Assembly: GCA_946887065.1 (NCBI GenBank)
Contig: CAMPKL010000021.1
Span: 1-15,397, forward strand
Length of the DNA: 15,397 bases
Source of the DNA: an uncultured Bryobacterales bacterium
GTDB lineage: Bacteria > Acidobacteriota > Terriglobia > Bryobacterales > UBA6623
Direction: 5' to 3'
Part shown: positions 1 through 9,369 of the stretch, in pieces
How positions within the stretch are numbered: position 1 is the stretch's first letter
How the letters are laid out: each line of letters starts with the position of its first letter
Translations under genes and position numbers: made by a program
The notes under the pieces: model-generated
What the model saw: only the letters and a program-made list of their open reading frames with translations
Told to the model about the DNA's origin: nothing
Database searches by the model: none

Positions 1-60
1 TGTGTCGCTCTTACGCTGCGGTTCGTTTGGCCTTGACCGCCTGCCCCAAACACTTGTTGC

Positions 61-72
61 CCACTGCAGTGG
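61..72. repeat. Perfect 12-bp palindrome
   Basis: CCACTGCAGTGG is a perfect inverted repeat. It could be a protein binding site or chance. It lies about 460 bases before nuoA, so a direct role in nuo control is only a guess. Confidence 0.3.
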
Positions 73-109
73 AACTCCCTAACCGTGCTCGGTCCAGCCA
101 GGGATCTTA

Positions 110-123
110 TACAACTAGGTGTA
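110..123. promoter_or_regulatory. Imperfect operator-like palindrome TACA...TGTA
   Basis: TACAACTAGGTGTA is symmetric at 12 of 14 positions around a CTAG centre. TACA/TGTA half-sites of this kind are known in operators of BlaI/MecI-type repressors, among others. It overlaps an AT-rich TTATAC stretch that could serve as a -10 element, although no good -35 is seen. No regulator gene lies in the window, so the assignment is speculative. Confidence 0.25.
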
Positions 124-492
124 GCACAGGGGTCCAAATTTTCTGAGGGCGCCGGCCGGGACGAGCCGATCACGCCGGTTCCGTCATCGATACGAAATTC
201 ATCACGTCGGTCCCGGTGGGGATAGCGCGTCCCGATGTCGCATCCGCCAAGCCCGAGTACAAGAATGCTGCGACCTCCGGGTTCGGGGTCGCTATCGAAC
301 CTTCCACGATCGCGCAGGGATGGCACGAAGTGGTCGTCCAGGCCAGAACAGAAAGCGGAGCCGTCCGGGAGCGCGCCGACGATTTTGAGGGAGTCACTGG
401 GCGCAGAGACCAGTTGCGCCGGCTCTTGTCCTATCGAACACGACAAGGGATTCTACCCACGGCCGTGACGGCCATATTCCAGATCTGCCTTG

Positions 493-501
493 TGCTAGAG
501 T
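493..501 (+). promoter_or_regulatory. Possible extended -10 promoter element before nuoA
   Basis: TGCTAGAGT fits an extended -10 pattern (TG, one base, then four of six matches to TATAAT). It would start transcription about 25 bases before the nuoA start codon. No clear -35 hexamer lies at the normal distance. This is a weak match and the true nuo promoter may be elsewhere in the upstream 534 bases. Confidence 0.2.
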
Positions 502-534
502 CGATGGAATGGTCGGCCCGAGTGCCGGCGGTTC

Positions 535-990
535 ATGTTAACCATCGATCTGTGGGCACTCGGAGTGCTATCCGGCATCGCGGTCGTTCTCGCCGGGGTA
601 ATCTTGCTCCTCTCTCACGTCGCCGGGCAGAGACATTCCCAAGACGCCACGGGAGAGCCCTACGAATCCGGAGTCGCCTCGACGGGTTCGGCTGAGCTTC
701 GGTTCAACGCCCGCTTCTACATCATCGCGATGCTGTTCGTGGTCTTTGACCTGGAAGCTGTTTTCCTATTCGCGTGGGCTTCGGTCGTAAGAGAGGCCGG
801 CTGGACGGGCTTCTGGGGCGCATCGGTTTTCGTTCTCATCCTGCTCGTTGGTTTGGTTTACGAATGGCGCGAAGGCACGTTTGATTTCGGTCCTCGTCCG
901 CGCGCTCGCCGAACAGCCGCGAGCTTGCCCGAGGCGGGCGGGGAAGGCCTATTGGAAGAGGAGCGAAAGAGTGCGCTTGCAGTCCATTAA
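535..990 (+). CDS. nuoA: NADH-quinone oxidoreductase subunit A
   Basis: NuoA is a small membrane subunit at the junction of the peripheral and membrane arms; it helps shape the quinone site and the first part of the proton path. The 151-aa product has three hydrophobic segments (about 6-28, 61-84 and 93-110). The first loop carries PYESG (42-46), and the family signature [11 protein letters not shown] (71-81) includes the conserved acids D72 and E74. E. coli NuoA is 147 aa. The ATG at 535 is chosen because it gives the family-length N terminus; the ribosome binding site is poor. The charged C-terminal tail (about 120-151) is not part of the conserved core, and its end overlaps nuoB by 20 bases. 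First gene of the operon. Confidence 0.95.
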   Translation: MLTIDLWALGVLSGIAVVLAGVILLLSHVAGQRHSQDATGEPYESGVASTGSAELRFNARFYIIAMLFVVFDLEAVFLFAWASVVREAGWTGFWGASVFVLILLVGLVYEWREGTFDFGPRPRARRTAASLPEAGGEGLLEEERKSALAVH

Positions 991-1609
991 GGCCGGACAG
1001 AAGTTTCCGGAGATCCCGGCGGAAGACTTCGACGGGGCGGTTCAACGTTCGGTCGTTCTGACAAGCCTTCAAGACTTGATCGCCTGGGGCCGCAAGAACT
1101 CCATCTGGCCGTTCCATTTCGGACTCTCGTGTTGCTTCGTCGAAATGGCGACGAGCATCACGAGCCGCTACGACGTAGCGCGGTTCGGCGCAGAGGTCAT
1201 CCGCGGGACGCCGCGCGAGGCTGATCTGATGGTGATTGCCGGTACGGTCTTCATCAAGATGGCGCCAGTCATTCAGCGGCTCTACGAGCAGATGATGGAA
1301 CCTAGGTGGGTCATCTCGATGGGCTCGTGCGCGAATTCCGGCGGTATGTACGACATTTACAGCGTCGTCCAGGGCGTCGACAAGTTCCTGCCCGTAGACC
1401 TCTACGTGCCGGGCTGTCCACCCCGGCCGGAAGCGTTCATGGAAGGGCTGCTGCTCCTGCGAGAGAAGGTGGGTCAGGAACGTAGGCCTTTGAGTTGGAC
1501 GGTCGGGGATCAGGGCGTGACCTCCCCGATCATGCCCTCCGTCAAGGACTTGCGCGCGCCGGAACGGCAAAAGCTCGTTCAGCTGAGGCCGCCGTCTCAA
1601 TCGAAGTAA
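971..1609 (+). CDS. nuoB: NADH-quinone oxidoreductase subunit B
   Basis: NuoB carries cluster N2, the [4Fe-4S] centre that hands electrons to quinone. The 212-aa product has the tandem cysteines C54-C55 in [11 protein letters not shown], then C120 in GSCANSGG and C149 in [10 protein letters not shown], which together are the four N2 ligands. SRYDVARFG and [11 protein letters not shown] are further family motifs. I chose the GTG at 971: it is preceded by AGAGGAG (957-963) with a 7-base spacer and gives a length close to E. coli NuoB (220 aa). The frame stays open upstream to 848, but that would duplicate coding space of nuoA. The start lies inside the end of nuoA, suggesting translational coupling. 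Confidence 0.95.
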   Translation: MRLQSIKAGQKFPEIPAEDFDGAVQRSVVLTSLQDLIAWGRKNSIWPFHFGLSCCFVEMATSITSRYDVARFGAEVIRGTPREADLMVIAGTVFIKMAPVIQRLYEQMMEPRWVISMGSCANSGGMYDIYSVVQGVDKFLPVDLYVPGCPPRPEAFMEGLLLLREKVGQERRPLSWTVGDQGVTSPIMPSVKDLRAPERQKLVQLRPPSQSK

Positions 1610-1627
1610 AGAGATTGCCCCACAGCG

Positions 1628-3382
1628 ATGACCGCCGCAGCCACACCTGACATTCGACTTGAGATAGCCGAGCAGCTCGAGGAGAAGCCGCTGGCGGTTC
1701 AGGACACGCGCGACGGCATCCCCACGCTGTGGATCGCCAAGGACCGCGTACACGAAACGCTTCGACGGCTCAAGTCGAGAGGGCCCCACACTTACCGCTT
1801 TCTTTACGATCTAACGGCGATAGACGAAAGGGAGCGCACGCACCGTGAAGGGCAGCCGGCAGCGGATTTCACCGTCGTTTATCTGCTGTTGTCCCTCGAT
1901 CGCAAGCAATACATCCGAATCAAGACGCCGCTCCTAGGCGACCAGCCGTCGCTGCCGACGATCACCGACCTATGGCCGTCGGCGGCGTGGTACGAGCGGG
2001 AAGTTTACGACATGTTCGGCATCGGGTTCGACAATCATCGCAACCTTCGCCGAATCCTGATGCCGAGCACCTGGAAGGGCCATCCGCTACGCAAAGAGCA
2101 TCCGGCGCGCGCGACCGAGATGGGGCCGTTCCAAATGACGGCGGACAAGGTCGATGTCGAGCAAGAGGCGCTGCGCTTCGACCCAGAGCGCTTCGGATTG
2201 CAGCGTTCGCGCGAGAATTCGGATTTCCTATTCTTGAACCTCGGGCCGCAGCACCCCGGCACCCATGGCGTTCTGCGGATCATCATGCAGCTCGACGGCG
2301 AGTCGATCGTCGACTGCGTGCCGGAGATCGGCTTTCACCATCGCGGGGCGGAGAAGATGGGGGAGCGCCAATCCTGGCACACTTACATTCCGTATACCGA
2401 CCGCGTCGACTACTTGGGCGGCGTGCTCAACAACCTGCCCTACGTTCTGGCCGTTGAAAAGCTCGCCGGCATCGATGTTCCGGACCGCGTCAAGGTGATC
2501 CGGGTGATGATCTGCGAACTGTTCCGCATTGCCAGTCACTTGGTCTGGTACGGGACGTTCGCGCAGGACATCGGTCAGATGTCGCCGGTGTTCTTCGCCT
2601 TCAACGACCGCGAGCGTATTTTCGACATTGTTGAGGCGGTCTGCGGCGGGCGGATGCACCCCAGCTGGTTCCGCATCGGAGGCGTGGCGCAGGACCTCCC
2701 TGACGGCTGGGACGAAATGGTGCGGGGCTATGTCGATCACCAGCGCAAGCGGATGGGGGAGTACGAGACGCTCGTGCTCAAGAACGCCCTGGTCAAAGCC
2801 CGCACGAAGGGTATAGGCGACTTCACGACCGCCGAAGCGATTGATTGGGGCGCGACAGGCCCGAATCTGCGTGCCACGGGGCTGGCCTGGGATTTTCGAA
2901 AGGAGTTCCCCTATTCGGGTTATGAGCAGTTCGAGTTCGAAGTGCCCACAGCCGCGACGGGGGACTGCTACGACCGCGCCGTCGTCCACGTGGAGGAGAT
3001 CCGCCAGAGCTTACGCATCGTCGAGCAGTGCCTGAACAACATGCCGGCGGGCTCCTACAAGGCGGATCACCCGCTTACGACGCCGCCGCTGAAGGAACGC
3101 ACCATGCAGGACATCGAGACGCTCATCACACATTTTCTGAATGTGAGTTGGGGCCCGGTGATCCCGGCCGGCGAAGCGTTCGTCAATATCGAGGCCGCCA
3201 AGGGCGCCAACGGTTACTACTTGATCAGCGACGGTTCGACCATGGCGTATCGCACGCGGATCCGGACGCCTTCGTTCGCCCATATGCAGATGCTGCCCTT
3301 AATCAGCCGAGGCTTCACCGTTGCTGACATGCTCGCGATTTTGGGCGCCATGGACTATGTGTTGGCGGACATCGACCGATGA
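1628..3382 (+). CDS. nuoCD: NADH-quinone oxidoreductase subunit C/D fusion
   Basis: This is one 584-aa chain joining NuoC (about 1-190) and NuoD (about 199-584), the 30-kDa and 49-kDa subunits of the hydrogenase-like connecting module. The NuoC part shows [12 protein letters not shown] (121-132) and WKGHPLRKE (149-157). The NuoD part shows [10 protein letters not shown] (205-214), GFHHRGAEK (235-243) and [13 protein letters not shown] (253-265). H209 and Y262 match the pair that contacts the quinone head group (E. coli H224 and Y277, from memory; same spacing of 53). No stop or frameshift lies between the two parts, so the fusion is genuine. E. coli NuoCD is about 600 aa. The ATG lies 18 bases after nuoB; only a weak purine stretch (near 1607-1614) precedes it at a long distance. 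Confidence 0.96.
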   Translation: MTAAATPDIRLEIAEQLEEKPLAVQDTRDGIPTLWIAKDRVHETLRRLKSRGPHTYRFLYDLTAIDERERTHREGQPAADFTVVYLLLSLDRKQYIRIKTPLLGDQPSLPTITDLWPSAAWYEREVYDMFGIGFDNHRNLRRILMPSTWKGHPLRKEHPARATEMGPFQMTADKVDVEQEALRFDPERFGLQRSRENSDFLFLNLGPQHPGTHGVLRIIMQLDGESIVDCVPEIGFHHRGAEKMGERQSWHTYIPYTDRVDYLGGVLNNLPYVLAVEKLAGIDVPDRVKVIRVMICELFRIASHLVWYGTFAQDIGQMSPVFFAFNDRERIFDIVEAVCGGRMHPSWFRIGGVAQDLPDGWDEMVRGYVDHQRKRMGEYETLVLKNALVKARTKGIGDFTTAEAIDWGATGPNLRATGLAWDFRKEFPYSGYEQFEFEVPTAATGDCYDRAVVHVEEIRQSLRIVEQCLNNMPAGSYKADHPLTTPPLKERTMQDIETLITHFLNVSWGPVIPAGEAFVNIEAAKGANGYYLISDGSTMAYRTRIRTPSFAHMQMLPLISRGFTVADMLAILGAMDYVLADIDR

Positions 3383-3404
3383 ACGCAGGAGAAGAGAGGA
3401 GGCC

Positions 3405-3905
3405 GTGAGCACCGAAGTTCAACCGACAGCGCCGGCGGGCGCCTTGACCGAGGAAGAAACTCTCGCCATTTTGAGCGAGATCTCGCATTACCCCAACAAG
3501 AAGGCAGCGTCGATTGATGCGCTGAAAATCGTCCAGAACCGGCGTGGCTGGGTCTCGGATGAAGCGCTGCGCGGCGTCGCGCAGGCCCTGGACGTGTCGG
3601 CCGAAGAGCTTGACAGTATTGCGACTTTTTACAACTTGATCTTCCGCCGGCCTGTTGGGCGGCACGTGGTCTTTGTCTGCGATTCGATCAGTTGCTGGGT
3701 GTGCGGCGGCGAATCGGCGCGCGAGACGCTCGAAAAGAAACTGGGCGCGCGGCTGGGTGAGACCAGCGCGGATGGGCGATTTACGCTGCTGCCCATCTGC
3801 TGTCTGGGCGCCTGCGACAAGGCGCCGACGGCGCTGGTGGACGGCGACCTGCACGAGCGACTCTCCGAGGAAGGCGCTGACGCCATTCTCCAACGCTACG
3901 AATAA
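3405..3905 (+). CDS. nuoE: NADH-quinone oxidoreductase subunit E
   Basis: NuoE is a thioredoxin-fold subunit of the NADH-oxidising module and holds the [2Fe-2S] cluster N1a next to the flavin. The likely ligands are C92 and C97 (CDSISC) and C133 and C137 (CLGAC). With the GTG start at 3405 the protein is 166 aa, and these positions equal those of E. coli NuoE, which supports the start. The helical N-terminal part includes ASIDALKIVQ (35-44) and GWV, and ATFYNLIFRRPVGRHV is the conserved link to the cluster domain. No ATG in this frame would fit. The purine-rich AGGAGG at 3397-3402 is only 2 bases from the GTG, which is closer than usual; a second AGGAG lies at 3387-3391. Confidence 0.94.
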   Translation: MSTEVQPTAPAGALTEEETLAILSEISHYPNKKAASIDALKIVQNRRGWVSDEALRGVAQALDVSAEELDSIATFYNLIFRRPVGRHVVFVCDSISCWVCGGESARETLEKKLGARLGETSADGRFTLLPICCLGACDKAPTALVDGDLHERLSEEGADAILQRYE

Positions 3906-3912
3906 CGACTCC

Positions 3913-5190
3913 ATGGAACGGCCCCTTACCGAGAATATCCAGCCCGGCCGCGGTCCGCTAGACGCAGCGGGCTATCAGGCATCAGGCGGCTACCAAGCTG
4001 CGAGGCGGGCGCTCAAGTCGATGACGCCCGCCGAAGTCATCGAGCTGGTCAAGGAGTCGGGTCTGCGGGGCCGAGGCGGCGCGGGCTTCGGCACGGGCCT
4101 GAAATGGAGCTTTGTGCCGCAGGGGCCGGGTTCGCCTAATCCGAAGTACTTGGTCGTCAACGCCGACGAGATGGAGCCCGGGACGTTCAAGGACCGGGTA
4201 TTGCTGGAAGGCGATCCGCACTTGCTGATCGAGGGCGTGCTGCTGGCCTCATTCGCCATCCAGGCGTCAGTGAGCTACGTCTTCATCCGCGGCGAGTATC
4301 GAGAAGGAGCGGCCTGCGTCGCTCGCGCCATCGCCGAAGCTGAAGAGGCGGGCCTGCTCGGGCACAACATCCTGGGATCGGGTTTCAATCTTGAGGTACA
4401 CGTCCACCTCAGCGGCGGCCGCTACATGTGCGGGGAAGAAACCGGCCTGCTGAACGCGCTTGAGGGCAAGCGCGCCAATCCGCGGGCAAAACCGCCTTTC
4501 CCCCAGGTTTCCGGCCTGTGGGGCAAGCCCACGATTGTTCAGAACGTGGAGACCCTCTGCAACCTGCCGGGCATCGTCGAGCGCGGCGCGGACTGGTTCA
4601 AGAGCCTGAGCCGCTGTGAGGAAGGCGGGACGAAGCTCTATGGCGTGAGCGGGCGGGTCAAACGTCCCGGAATCTGGGAACTCCCGATGGGCACGCCGAT
4701 GCGCGAGCTCGTGGAAGAGCACGCCGGCGGCATGCAGGACGGGCTGCGCTTCCGCGCTGCTTTACCGGGCGGCGCCTCCACAGGGTTTCTTGTCGAGGAG
4801 CAACTCGATACGCCGATGGACACCGTCTCGATCGGCAAGGCCGGCAGCCGTATGGGAACAGGCACGATGATCGTGCTCGACGACCGCACCTGCCCAGTCG
4901 GCTTCGTCCACAACCTCGAGAAATTTTTCGCGCGCGAATCTTGCGGCTGGTGTACGCCATGCCGTGAGGGGTTGCCTTTCGTGGAGCAGACGCTTCAGGC
5001 CATCGAGCGCGGCGAGGGGCGGCCCGGGGACGTGCAGATCCTCGAACGGCACGTAAAGTACCTCGGGCCTGGCATGACGTTCTGCGCACTTGCTCCGGGC
5101 GCCATGGACCCCTTGCAAAGCGCGCTCAAGTACTTCCGTGACGACTTCGAACGGCACCTGTCTAGCAAGGCGTGCCCCTGGAGACAATGA
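3913..5190 (+). CDS. nuoF: NADH-quinone oxidoreductase subunit F
   Basis: NuoF binds NADH and FMN and holds [4Fe-4S] cluster N3; it is where electrons enter the complex. The 425-aa product has the glycine-rich nucleotide motif GRGGAGFGTGLKW (53-65), the flavin-site motif NADEMEPGTFKDR (83-95) and CGEET (173-177). The cluster ligands are C344, C347 and C350 (ESCGWCTPC) and C391 (TFCALAPGA). NADEMEPG is the form I recall from E. coli-type NuoF, where mitochondrial-type enzymes have NADESEPG. E. coli NuoF is 445 aa; the difference is mainly a shorter C terminus here, which ends in a short unrelated tail (KACPWRQ). The ATG at 3913 follows nuoE by 7 bases with no strong ribosome binding site. The end overlaps the nuoG start in ATGA. 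Confidence 0.95.
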   Translation: MERPLTENIQPGRGPLDAAGYQASGGYQAARRALKSMTPAEVIELVKESGLRGRGGAGFGTGLKWSFVPQGPGSPNPKYLVVNADEMEPGTFKDRVLLEGDPHLLIEGVLLASFAIQASVSYVFIRGEYREGAACVARAIAEAEEAGLLGHNILGSGFNLEVHVHLSGGRYMCGEETGLLNALEGKRANPRAKPPFPQVSGLWGKPTIVQNVETLCNLPGIVERGADWFKSLSRCEEGGTKLYGVSGRVKRPGIWELPMGTPMRELVEEHAGGMQDGLRFRAALPGGASTGFLVEEQLDTPMDTVSIGKAGSRMGTGTMIVLDDRTCPVGFVHNLEKFFARESCGWCTPCREGLPFVEQTLQAIERGEGRPGDVQILERHVKYLGPGMTFCALAPGAMDPLQSALKYFRDDFERHLSSKACPWRQ

Positions 5191-7856
5191 TCGTGGCGAC
5201 GATTACGATTGACGGCCGCACGCACGAGGCCGACGAAAACAAGAACCTGCTTGAGGTTTGTCTCAGCCTCGGCTACGACCTGCCGTATTTCTGCTGGCAT
5301 CCGGCGTTAGGCTCCGTAGGCGCCTGCAGACAGTGCGCGGTCAAGCAGTTCGCGAACGAAACCGACCCCCACGGCCGGATGGTGATGTCGTGCATGACGC
5401 CGGCGGCCGATGGGACCCGTATTTCCATCGCTGATCCGGAAGCGAAGGAGTTCCGCGGACAGGTCATCGGATGGCTTATGGAAAGCCATCCCCATGACTG
5501 TCCCGTCTGCGACGAGGGCGGCGAGTGCCACCTCCAGGACATGACCACGATGAGCGGTCATGTCTATCGCGAGTACCGGTTCCCGAAACAGACGTTCAAG
5601 AACCAGCAACTCGGCCCGCTGATCAATCATGAGATGAACCGCTGCATCGAGTGCTATCGCTGCGTGCGGTATTACAAAGACTACGCCGGCGGCCGTGACC
5701 TCGACGTTTTCGCCTCGCGCAACCAGCTCTATTTCGGACGCTCCGAAGACGGGATTCTCGAAAGCGAGTTCGCGGGCAATCTGGTCGAGATCTGCCCGAC
5801 AGGCGTGTTCACGGATAAGACCCTCAAGCGACACTACACCCGCAAGTGGGACCTGCAGATGGCGCCGTCGATCTGTACCCACTGCGCCGCCGGGTGCAAC
5901 ATCACGGCCGGCGAACGCTACGGGACTTTACGGCGCGTCGTGAATCGCTACAACTCCAAGGTGAACGGGTTCTTTCTGTGTGACCGGGGGCGTTTTGGTT
6001 ACGAGTTCGTCAATGGTCCGGACAGGATCCGCGAGGCTCAAGGCGGGACGCCGGACGAGATCACCGAACGGGTTGCGGCGGTCGTGAAGGCAGGCAAACG
6101 CGTGCTCGGGGTAGGCTCGGCACGCGCGTCTCTCGAATCGAACTTCGCTTTGCGCGAGTTGGTCGGCGCCGACTGCTTCTACGCCGGCGTCACCGCGGCG
6201 GAGGCGGAACTCGGAGCCGCCGTCGTTCGGATTCTTCGCGATGGCTCCGCGCCGGCAGCGGACCTGACCGACCTGGAGGGCGCCGACGCGGTGCTGGTGC
6301 TCGGCGAAGACGTCACGAACACGATTCCCCGCTGGGCGCTTGCGCTGCGGCAGGCCTCGCTCAACGTGCCGCGCCGCCAGGCGGAGACGCTGAAAATCCC
6401 GGCATGGAACGACGGCGCCGTGCGGGAGTTGATTCAGGACGAGAAAGGACCCTTCTTTATCGTCTCGCCCACCCGCACACGGCTCGATGACGTGGCGACC
6501 TCGACTCTGCGCTTGGGCGCAGCGGACTCCGCCCGCGTTGGGTTCGCGATCGCGCATGCGCTTGATTCCGGCGCGCCGGCCGTCTCCGATCTCCCCGCCG
6601 ACCTTGCGGAATGGGCCGGCCGGGTTGCCGACGCTCTTCGCGCGGCCGAGCGGCCGGTGATCGTCAGCGGAACCGGCGCCGGCAGCCGAGCGGTCCTCCA
6701 CGCGGCGGCGAGTATAGCGGCTGCTTTGCGGAACTCGGGGAATCTCGCGACGATCGCGCTCGCCCTGCCCGCGGCTAACAGCGCCGGGTTGGCGCTGCTC
6801 GAAGGGCGCCATCTCGCTGACCTCGAAGCGACCCTGGAGCACGATCGCGCCGACGTGCTGCTCGTGCTTGAGGGCGATCTTCATGCTCGCCTGGGAGACG
6901 CCCGGGCTAACGCGTTGCTCGACCGCTGTGAGGCTGTCGTCGTTCTTGATTCCGTCGAGACCGCAACCTCCCGTCGCGCGGCTGCCGTACTTCCCGCGGC
7001 GTCCTTCGCGGAGGGTGATGGTACCTTCGTCAGCGCGGAAGGCCGGGCGCAGGAATTTTACCAGGTCATGTCGCCGCAGCCCCAAATTCAGGAGTCCTGG
7101 CGCTGGCTGCGTGACATCGCGCGCTTGGCGGGCCGCGACCAATTGGCTGCCTGGCAGTCCCTTGATGACGTTCGGGCGGCTGTGGCAAAAGCGCCCGTAC
7201 TCCACGATGTGCTGCAGGCCGCGCCTCCGGCAGCCTTCCGCACGACTGGACTGCGCATCCCTCGACAACCGCACCGCTACAGCGGTCGCACGGCGATGCT
7301 GGCGAATATCACCGTTCACGAGCCTAAGCCGCCCGAAGACCCCGACTCCCCTTTGGCCTTCTCGATGGAAGGCTCGCTGCGGCGCGGCCCCAACGCCGTG
7401 GCGCCGTTCTTCTGGGCGCCGGCTTGGAACTCGCAGCAGTCCGCCTTCAAGTTTCAGCAAGAAATCGGAGGCGAGCTTCGCGGCGGCGATCCCGGGGTAC
7501 CGTTGTTCGGCTCGCACGATCGCGCCGGGAAGGCATCTTTCAATGGCGTTCCTCCCGCTGATGAGAAGCCGGCTGGCCTGATCTTGACGCCGCTGTACCA
7601 GATTTTCGGTTCGGAGGAACTGAGCCGCCGCGCGCCGGGGATCGCGGAGCTTTCGCCGGCGCCGTACTTCGCGCTGCATCCGGAAGATGCGGCGGCAAGC
7701 GGGCTTTCGGCGGGTGACCTTTTCACTGCGGCAGGCGTCGAGCTGCCCGTGCGGCTCGAGCCCTCTCTGGCTCGCGGGCTGATCGGCTACGCTGCAGGAT
7801 ATGCGGAAACCGGTGGTTTGACGCCCGGCGCCAAGGCGGAGGCGGCCAAGGCATGA
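5187..7856 (+). CDS. nuoG: NADH-quinone oxidoreductase subunit G
   Basis: NuoG is the largest peripheral subunit and carries electrons from NuoF towards NuoI. From the ATG at 5187 it is 889 aa. An N-terminal ferredoxin domain has the N1b [2Fe-2S] ligands C36, C47, C50 and C69. N5 ligands are H101, C105, C108 and C114; N4 ligands are C153, C156, C159 and C203. The extra N7 site is C230, C233, C237 and C265. The rest is a molybdopterin-oxidoreductase-like domain that lacks a redox role in this family, with HRYSGRTAM (696-704) typical of E. coli-type NuoG. The ATG overlaps the nuoF stop (ATGA). A GTG at 5193 is a serious alternative: GGAG at 5180-5183 is 9 bases from it but only 3 from the ATG, and starting there gives exactly the E. 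coli N7 numbers (228, 231, 235, 263). Confidence 0.96.
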   Translation: MIVATITIDGRTHEADENKNLLEVCLSLGYDLPYFCWHPALGSVGACRQCAVKQFANETDPHGRMVMSCMTPAADGTRISIADPEAKEFRGQVIGWLMESHPHDCPVCDEGGECHLQDMTTMSGHVYREYRFPKQTFKNQQLGPLINHEMNRCIECYRCVRYYKDYAGGRDLDVFASRNQLYFGRSEDGILESEFAGNLVEICPTGVFTDKTLKRHYTRKWDLQMAPSICTHCAAGCNITAGERYGTLRRVVNRYNSKVNGFFLCDRGRFGYEFVNGPDRIREAQGGTPDEITERVAAVVKAGKRVLGVGSARASLESNFALRELVGADCFYAGVTAAEAELGAAVVRILRDGSAPAADLTDLEGADAVLVLGEDVTNTIPRWALALRQASLNVPRRQAETLKIPAWNDGAVRELIQDEKGPFFIVSPTRTRLDDVATSTLRLGAADSARVGFAIAHALDSGAPAVSDLPADLAEWAGRVADALRAAERPVIVSGTGAGSRAVLHAAASIAAALRNSGNLATIALALPAANSAGLALLEGRHLADLEATLEHDRADVLLVLEGDLHARLGDARANALLDRCEAVVVLDSVETATSRRAAAVLPAASFAEGDGTFVSAEGRAQEFYQVMSPQPQIQESWRWLRDIARLAGRDQLAAWQSLDDVRAAVAKAPVLHDVLQAAPPAAFRTTGLRIPRQPHRYSGRTAMLANITVHEPKPPEDPDSPLAFSMEGSLRRGPNAVAPFFWAPAWNSQQSAFKFQQEIGGELRGGDPGVPLFGSHDRAGKASFNGVPPADEKPAGLILTPLYQIFGSEELSRRAPGIAELSPAPYFALHPEDAAASGLSAGDLFTAAGVELPVRLEPSLARGLIGYAAGYAETGGLTPGAKAEAAKA

Positions 7857-8827
7857 GTTTCCTTGAAGGCCTCGACCCGCTGCTCGCCCGCGGCCTGACC
7901 ATCGGACTCGTGGTCGCCGTCCTGCTGACGATCGCGCCGGGCCTGATCTGGCTCGAGCGCCGTCTGCTTGCGCTGTGGCAGGATCGCTACGGACCTAACC
8001 GCGTCGGGCCTTTCGGCCTGCTGCAGTCCCTGGCCGATGCGATCAAGCTGATCACGAAGGAAGACTGGATCCCTCCTTTTGCGGATAAGGCGGTCTTCGT
8101 CATCGCCCCCGCCATCATCGTGGTCAGCTCGATCGTCTCATTCGCATTCATTCCTCTGGGTCCGGGCCTCTTTGTGACGGATATGAACGTCGGGCTGCTT
8201 TTCCTGCTGGGACTTTCCTCGATCGGCGTTTACAGCGTGGCGCTGGCCGGCTGGGCTTCCCACAGCAAGTATTCGCTGTTGGGCGGGTTGCGCGCCGCCG
8301 GCCAGATGATCAGCTACGAGGTCTTCATGGGACTGTCGATGATGGGCGTTGTGATGCTCGCCGGGTCGTTCAACCTGCGCGAGATCGTCGAGGCCCAGCG
8401 GGACATGTGGTTCGTCGTACCGCAGTTCCTCGGCTTCGTCCTGTTTTTCATTGCGGGTATTGCGGAGACTCGCCGGCTGCCGTTCGATCTGGCGGAGGCC
8501 GAGGGCGAACTGATCGCCGGTTTTCACTCCGAGTACTCGAGCATGAAGTTCGGCATGTTCTTTCTCGGCGAATACATTGGCATCACGCTGATCTCCGTGC
8601 TGTCTGTGGTGCTGTTCTTCGGAGGGTGGCAGGGACCGTGGCTGCCGCCGCCGGTTTGGTTTGGGCTCAAGACCCTCGGATTTCTCTGCTTCTTCATCCT
8701 GCTGCGCGCGGGCATTCCGAGGCCGCGCTACGACCAACTAATGTCGTTCGGATGGAAGATCATGCTGCCGCTGACGCTGCTCAATCTGATGGTGACGGCC
8801 GCCGTTATTTTGGTGCGCTCGGCTTGA
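7853..8827 (+). CDS. nuoH: NADH-quinone oxidoreductase subunit H
   Basis: NuoH is the membrane subunit that forms the quinone entry channel with NuoB and NuoCD and begins the central proton path. The 324-aa product (E. coli 325) has about eight hydrophobic helices. Family motifs are [20 protein letters not shown] (34-53), [11 protein letters not shown] (147-157, with E156) and [20 protein letters not shown] (205-224), whose acids E205, D212, E215, E217 and E219 lie in the cytoplasmic loop facing the quinone site. The C-terminal stretch [19 protein letters not shown] (289-307) is as expected. The ATG overlaps the nuoG stop in ATGA, and GGAGG at 7838-7842 lies 10 bases upstream. Confidence 0.96.
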   Translation: MSFLEGLDPLLARGLTIGLVVAVLLTIAPGLIWLERRLLALWQDRYGPNRVGPFGLLQSLADAIKLITKEDWIPPFADKAVFVIAPAIIVVSSIVSFAFIPLGPGLFVTDMNVGLLFLLGLSSIGVYSVALAGWASHSKYSLLGGLRAAGQMISYEVFMGLSMMGVVMLAGSFNLREIVEAQRDMWFVVPQFLGFVLFFIAGIAETRRLPFDLAEAEGELIAGFHSEYSSMKFGMFFLGEYIGITLISVLSVVLFFGGWQGPWLPPPVWFGLKTLGFLCFFILLRAGIPRPRYDQLMSFGWKIMLPLTLLNLMVTAAVILVRSA

Positions 8828-8837
8828 GGAAAAGTCT

Positions 8838-9353
8838 ATGTGGAGTTTGTTTCGATCTCTCTGGCTGGTGCTGAAGCACTCGGTTCATCCGCGTGAAACG
8901 TATCAGTATCCCGAAGAAAAGCGCGTGCCGGCGCCTCGCTGGCGCGGACGGATCGTTCTGACGCGCGATCCTGACGGCGGCGAACGTTGCGTCGGATGCT
9001 ACCTCTGCTCGGTCGCCTGCCCTGTCGCCTGCATCGCCCTGCAATCGACTGAGGACGAAAACGGACGACGCTATCCGGAATTCTTCCGCATCAACTTTTC
9101 GCGGTGCATTTTCTGCGGACTGTGTGAGGAAGCCTGCCCAACCTACGCGATCCAGCTCACGCCGGATTTCGAGATGGGTGAGTACCACCGCAAGAATCTG
9201 GTCTATGAGAAAGAAGATCTTTTGATCGATGGCCCCGGCAAATATCCGGGTTACAACTTCTATCAAATCGCTGGACTGGCCATCGGAGGCAAGGGCAAGG
9301 GACAAGCCGAGAACGAGGCGCCGCCCATCGACGTACACAGCCTGATGCCCTGA
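8838..9353 (+). CDS. nuoI: NADH-quinone oxidoreductase subunit I
   Basis: NuoI is an 8Fe ferredoxin-like subunit holding [4Fe-4S] clusters N6a and N6b, which connect NuoG to the N2 cluster of NuoB. The 171-aa product has two CxxCxxCxxxCP motifs: C51, C54, C57, C61 and C90, C93, C96, C100. In such folds the fourth cysteine of each motif usually serves the other cluster. The N-terminal helix (about 1-18) is likely to lie on the membrane. [12 protein letters not shown] (36-47) and [20 protein letters not shown] (79-98) closely match my recollection of E. coli NuoI (180 aa), and the tail ending PIDVHSLMP matches its PIDVKSLLP. A good ribosome binding site (AGGA, 8827-8830) sits 7 bases before the ATG and overlaps the nuoH stop. 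Confidence 0.96.
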   Translation: MWSLFRSLWLVLKHSVHPRETYQYPEEKRVPAPRWRGRIVLTRDPDGGERCVGCYLCSVACPVACIALQSTEDENGRRYPEFFRINFSRCIFCGLCEEACPTYAIQLTPDFEMGEYHRKNLVYEKEDLLIDGPGKYPGYNFYQIAGLAIGGKGKGQAENEAPPIDVHSLMP

Positions 9354-9369
9354 TCACCGGAGACGCTTA

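Larger units (their letters stand above)
1..534. other. Upstream region with no supported gene
   Basis: No convincing coding sequence is visible here. Several overlapping frames are open on both strands, including a - strand frame from about 453 to the window edge and a + strand frame that runs into nuoA out of phase. None has a good ribosome binding site or a recognisable family motif, and overlapping open frames are expected in GC-rich DNA. A short AT-richer patch lies near 105-143, and two palindromic sites lie at 61-72 and 110-123. The region probably contains the nuo promoter and possibly the decayed or unrecognised edge of a neighbouring gene. No tRNA-like sequence was seen. Confidence 0.5.

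Noticed and set aside
170..397. A 75-codon - strand frame upstream of nuoA
   Set aside because: It starts with GTG without a ribosome binding site, matches no family I know, and overlaps other equally open frames.
848..970. Longer N terminus for NuoB from the upstream in-frame start at 848
   Set aside because: It would overlap nuoA by over 140 bases and adds residues absent from NuoB; GTG 971 has a strong ribosome binding site.
836..1789. A 317-codon open frame on the - strand across nuoA, nuoB and nuoCD
   Set aside because: It overlaps three well-supported genes and has no recognisable motifs; a shadow of GC-rich coding.
5928..7679. A 583-codon open frame on the - strand opposite nuoG
   Set aside because: It is antisense to a clear nuoG, arginine-rich and without family motifs; long antisense frames are usual in GC-rich codon patterns.
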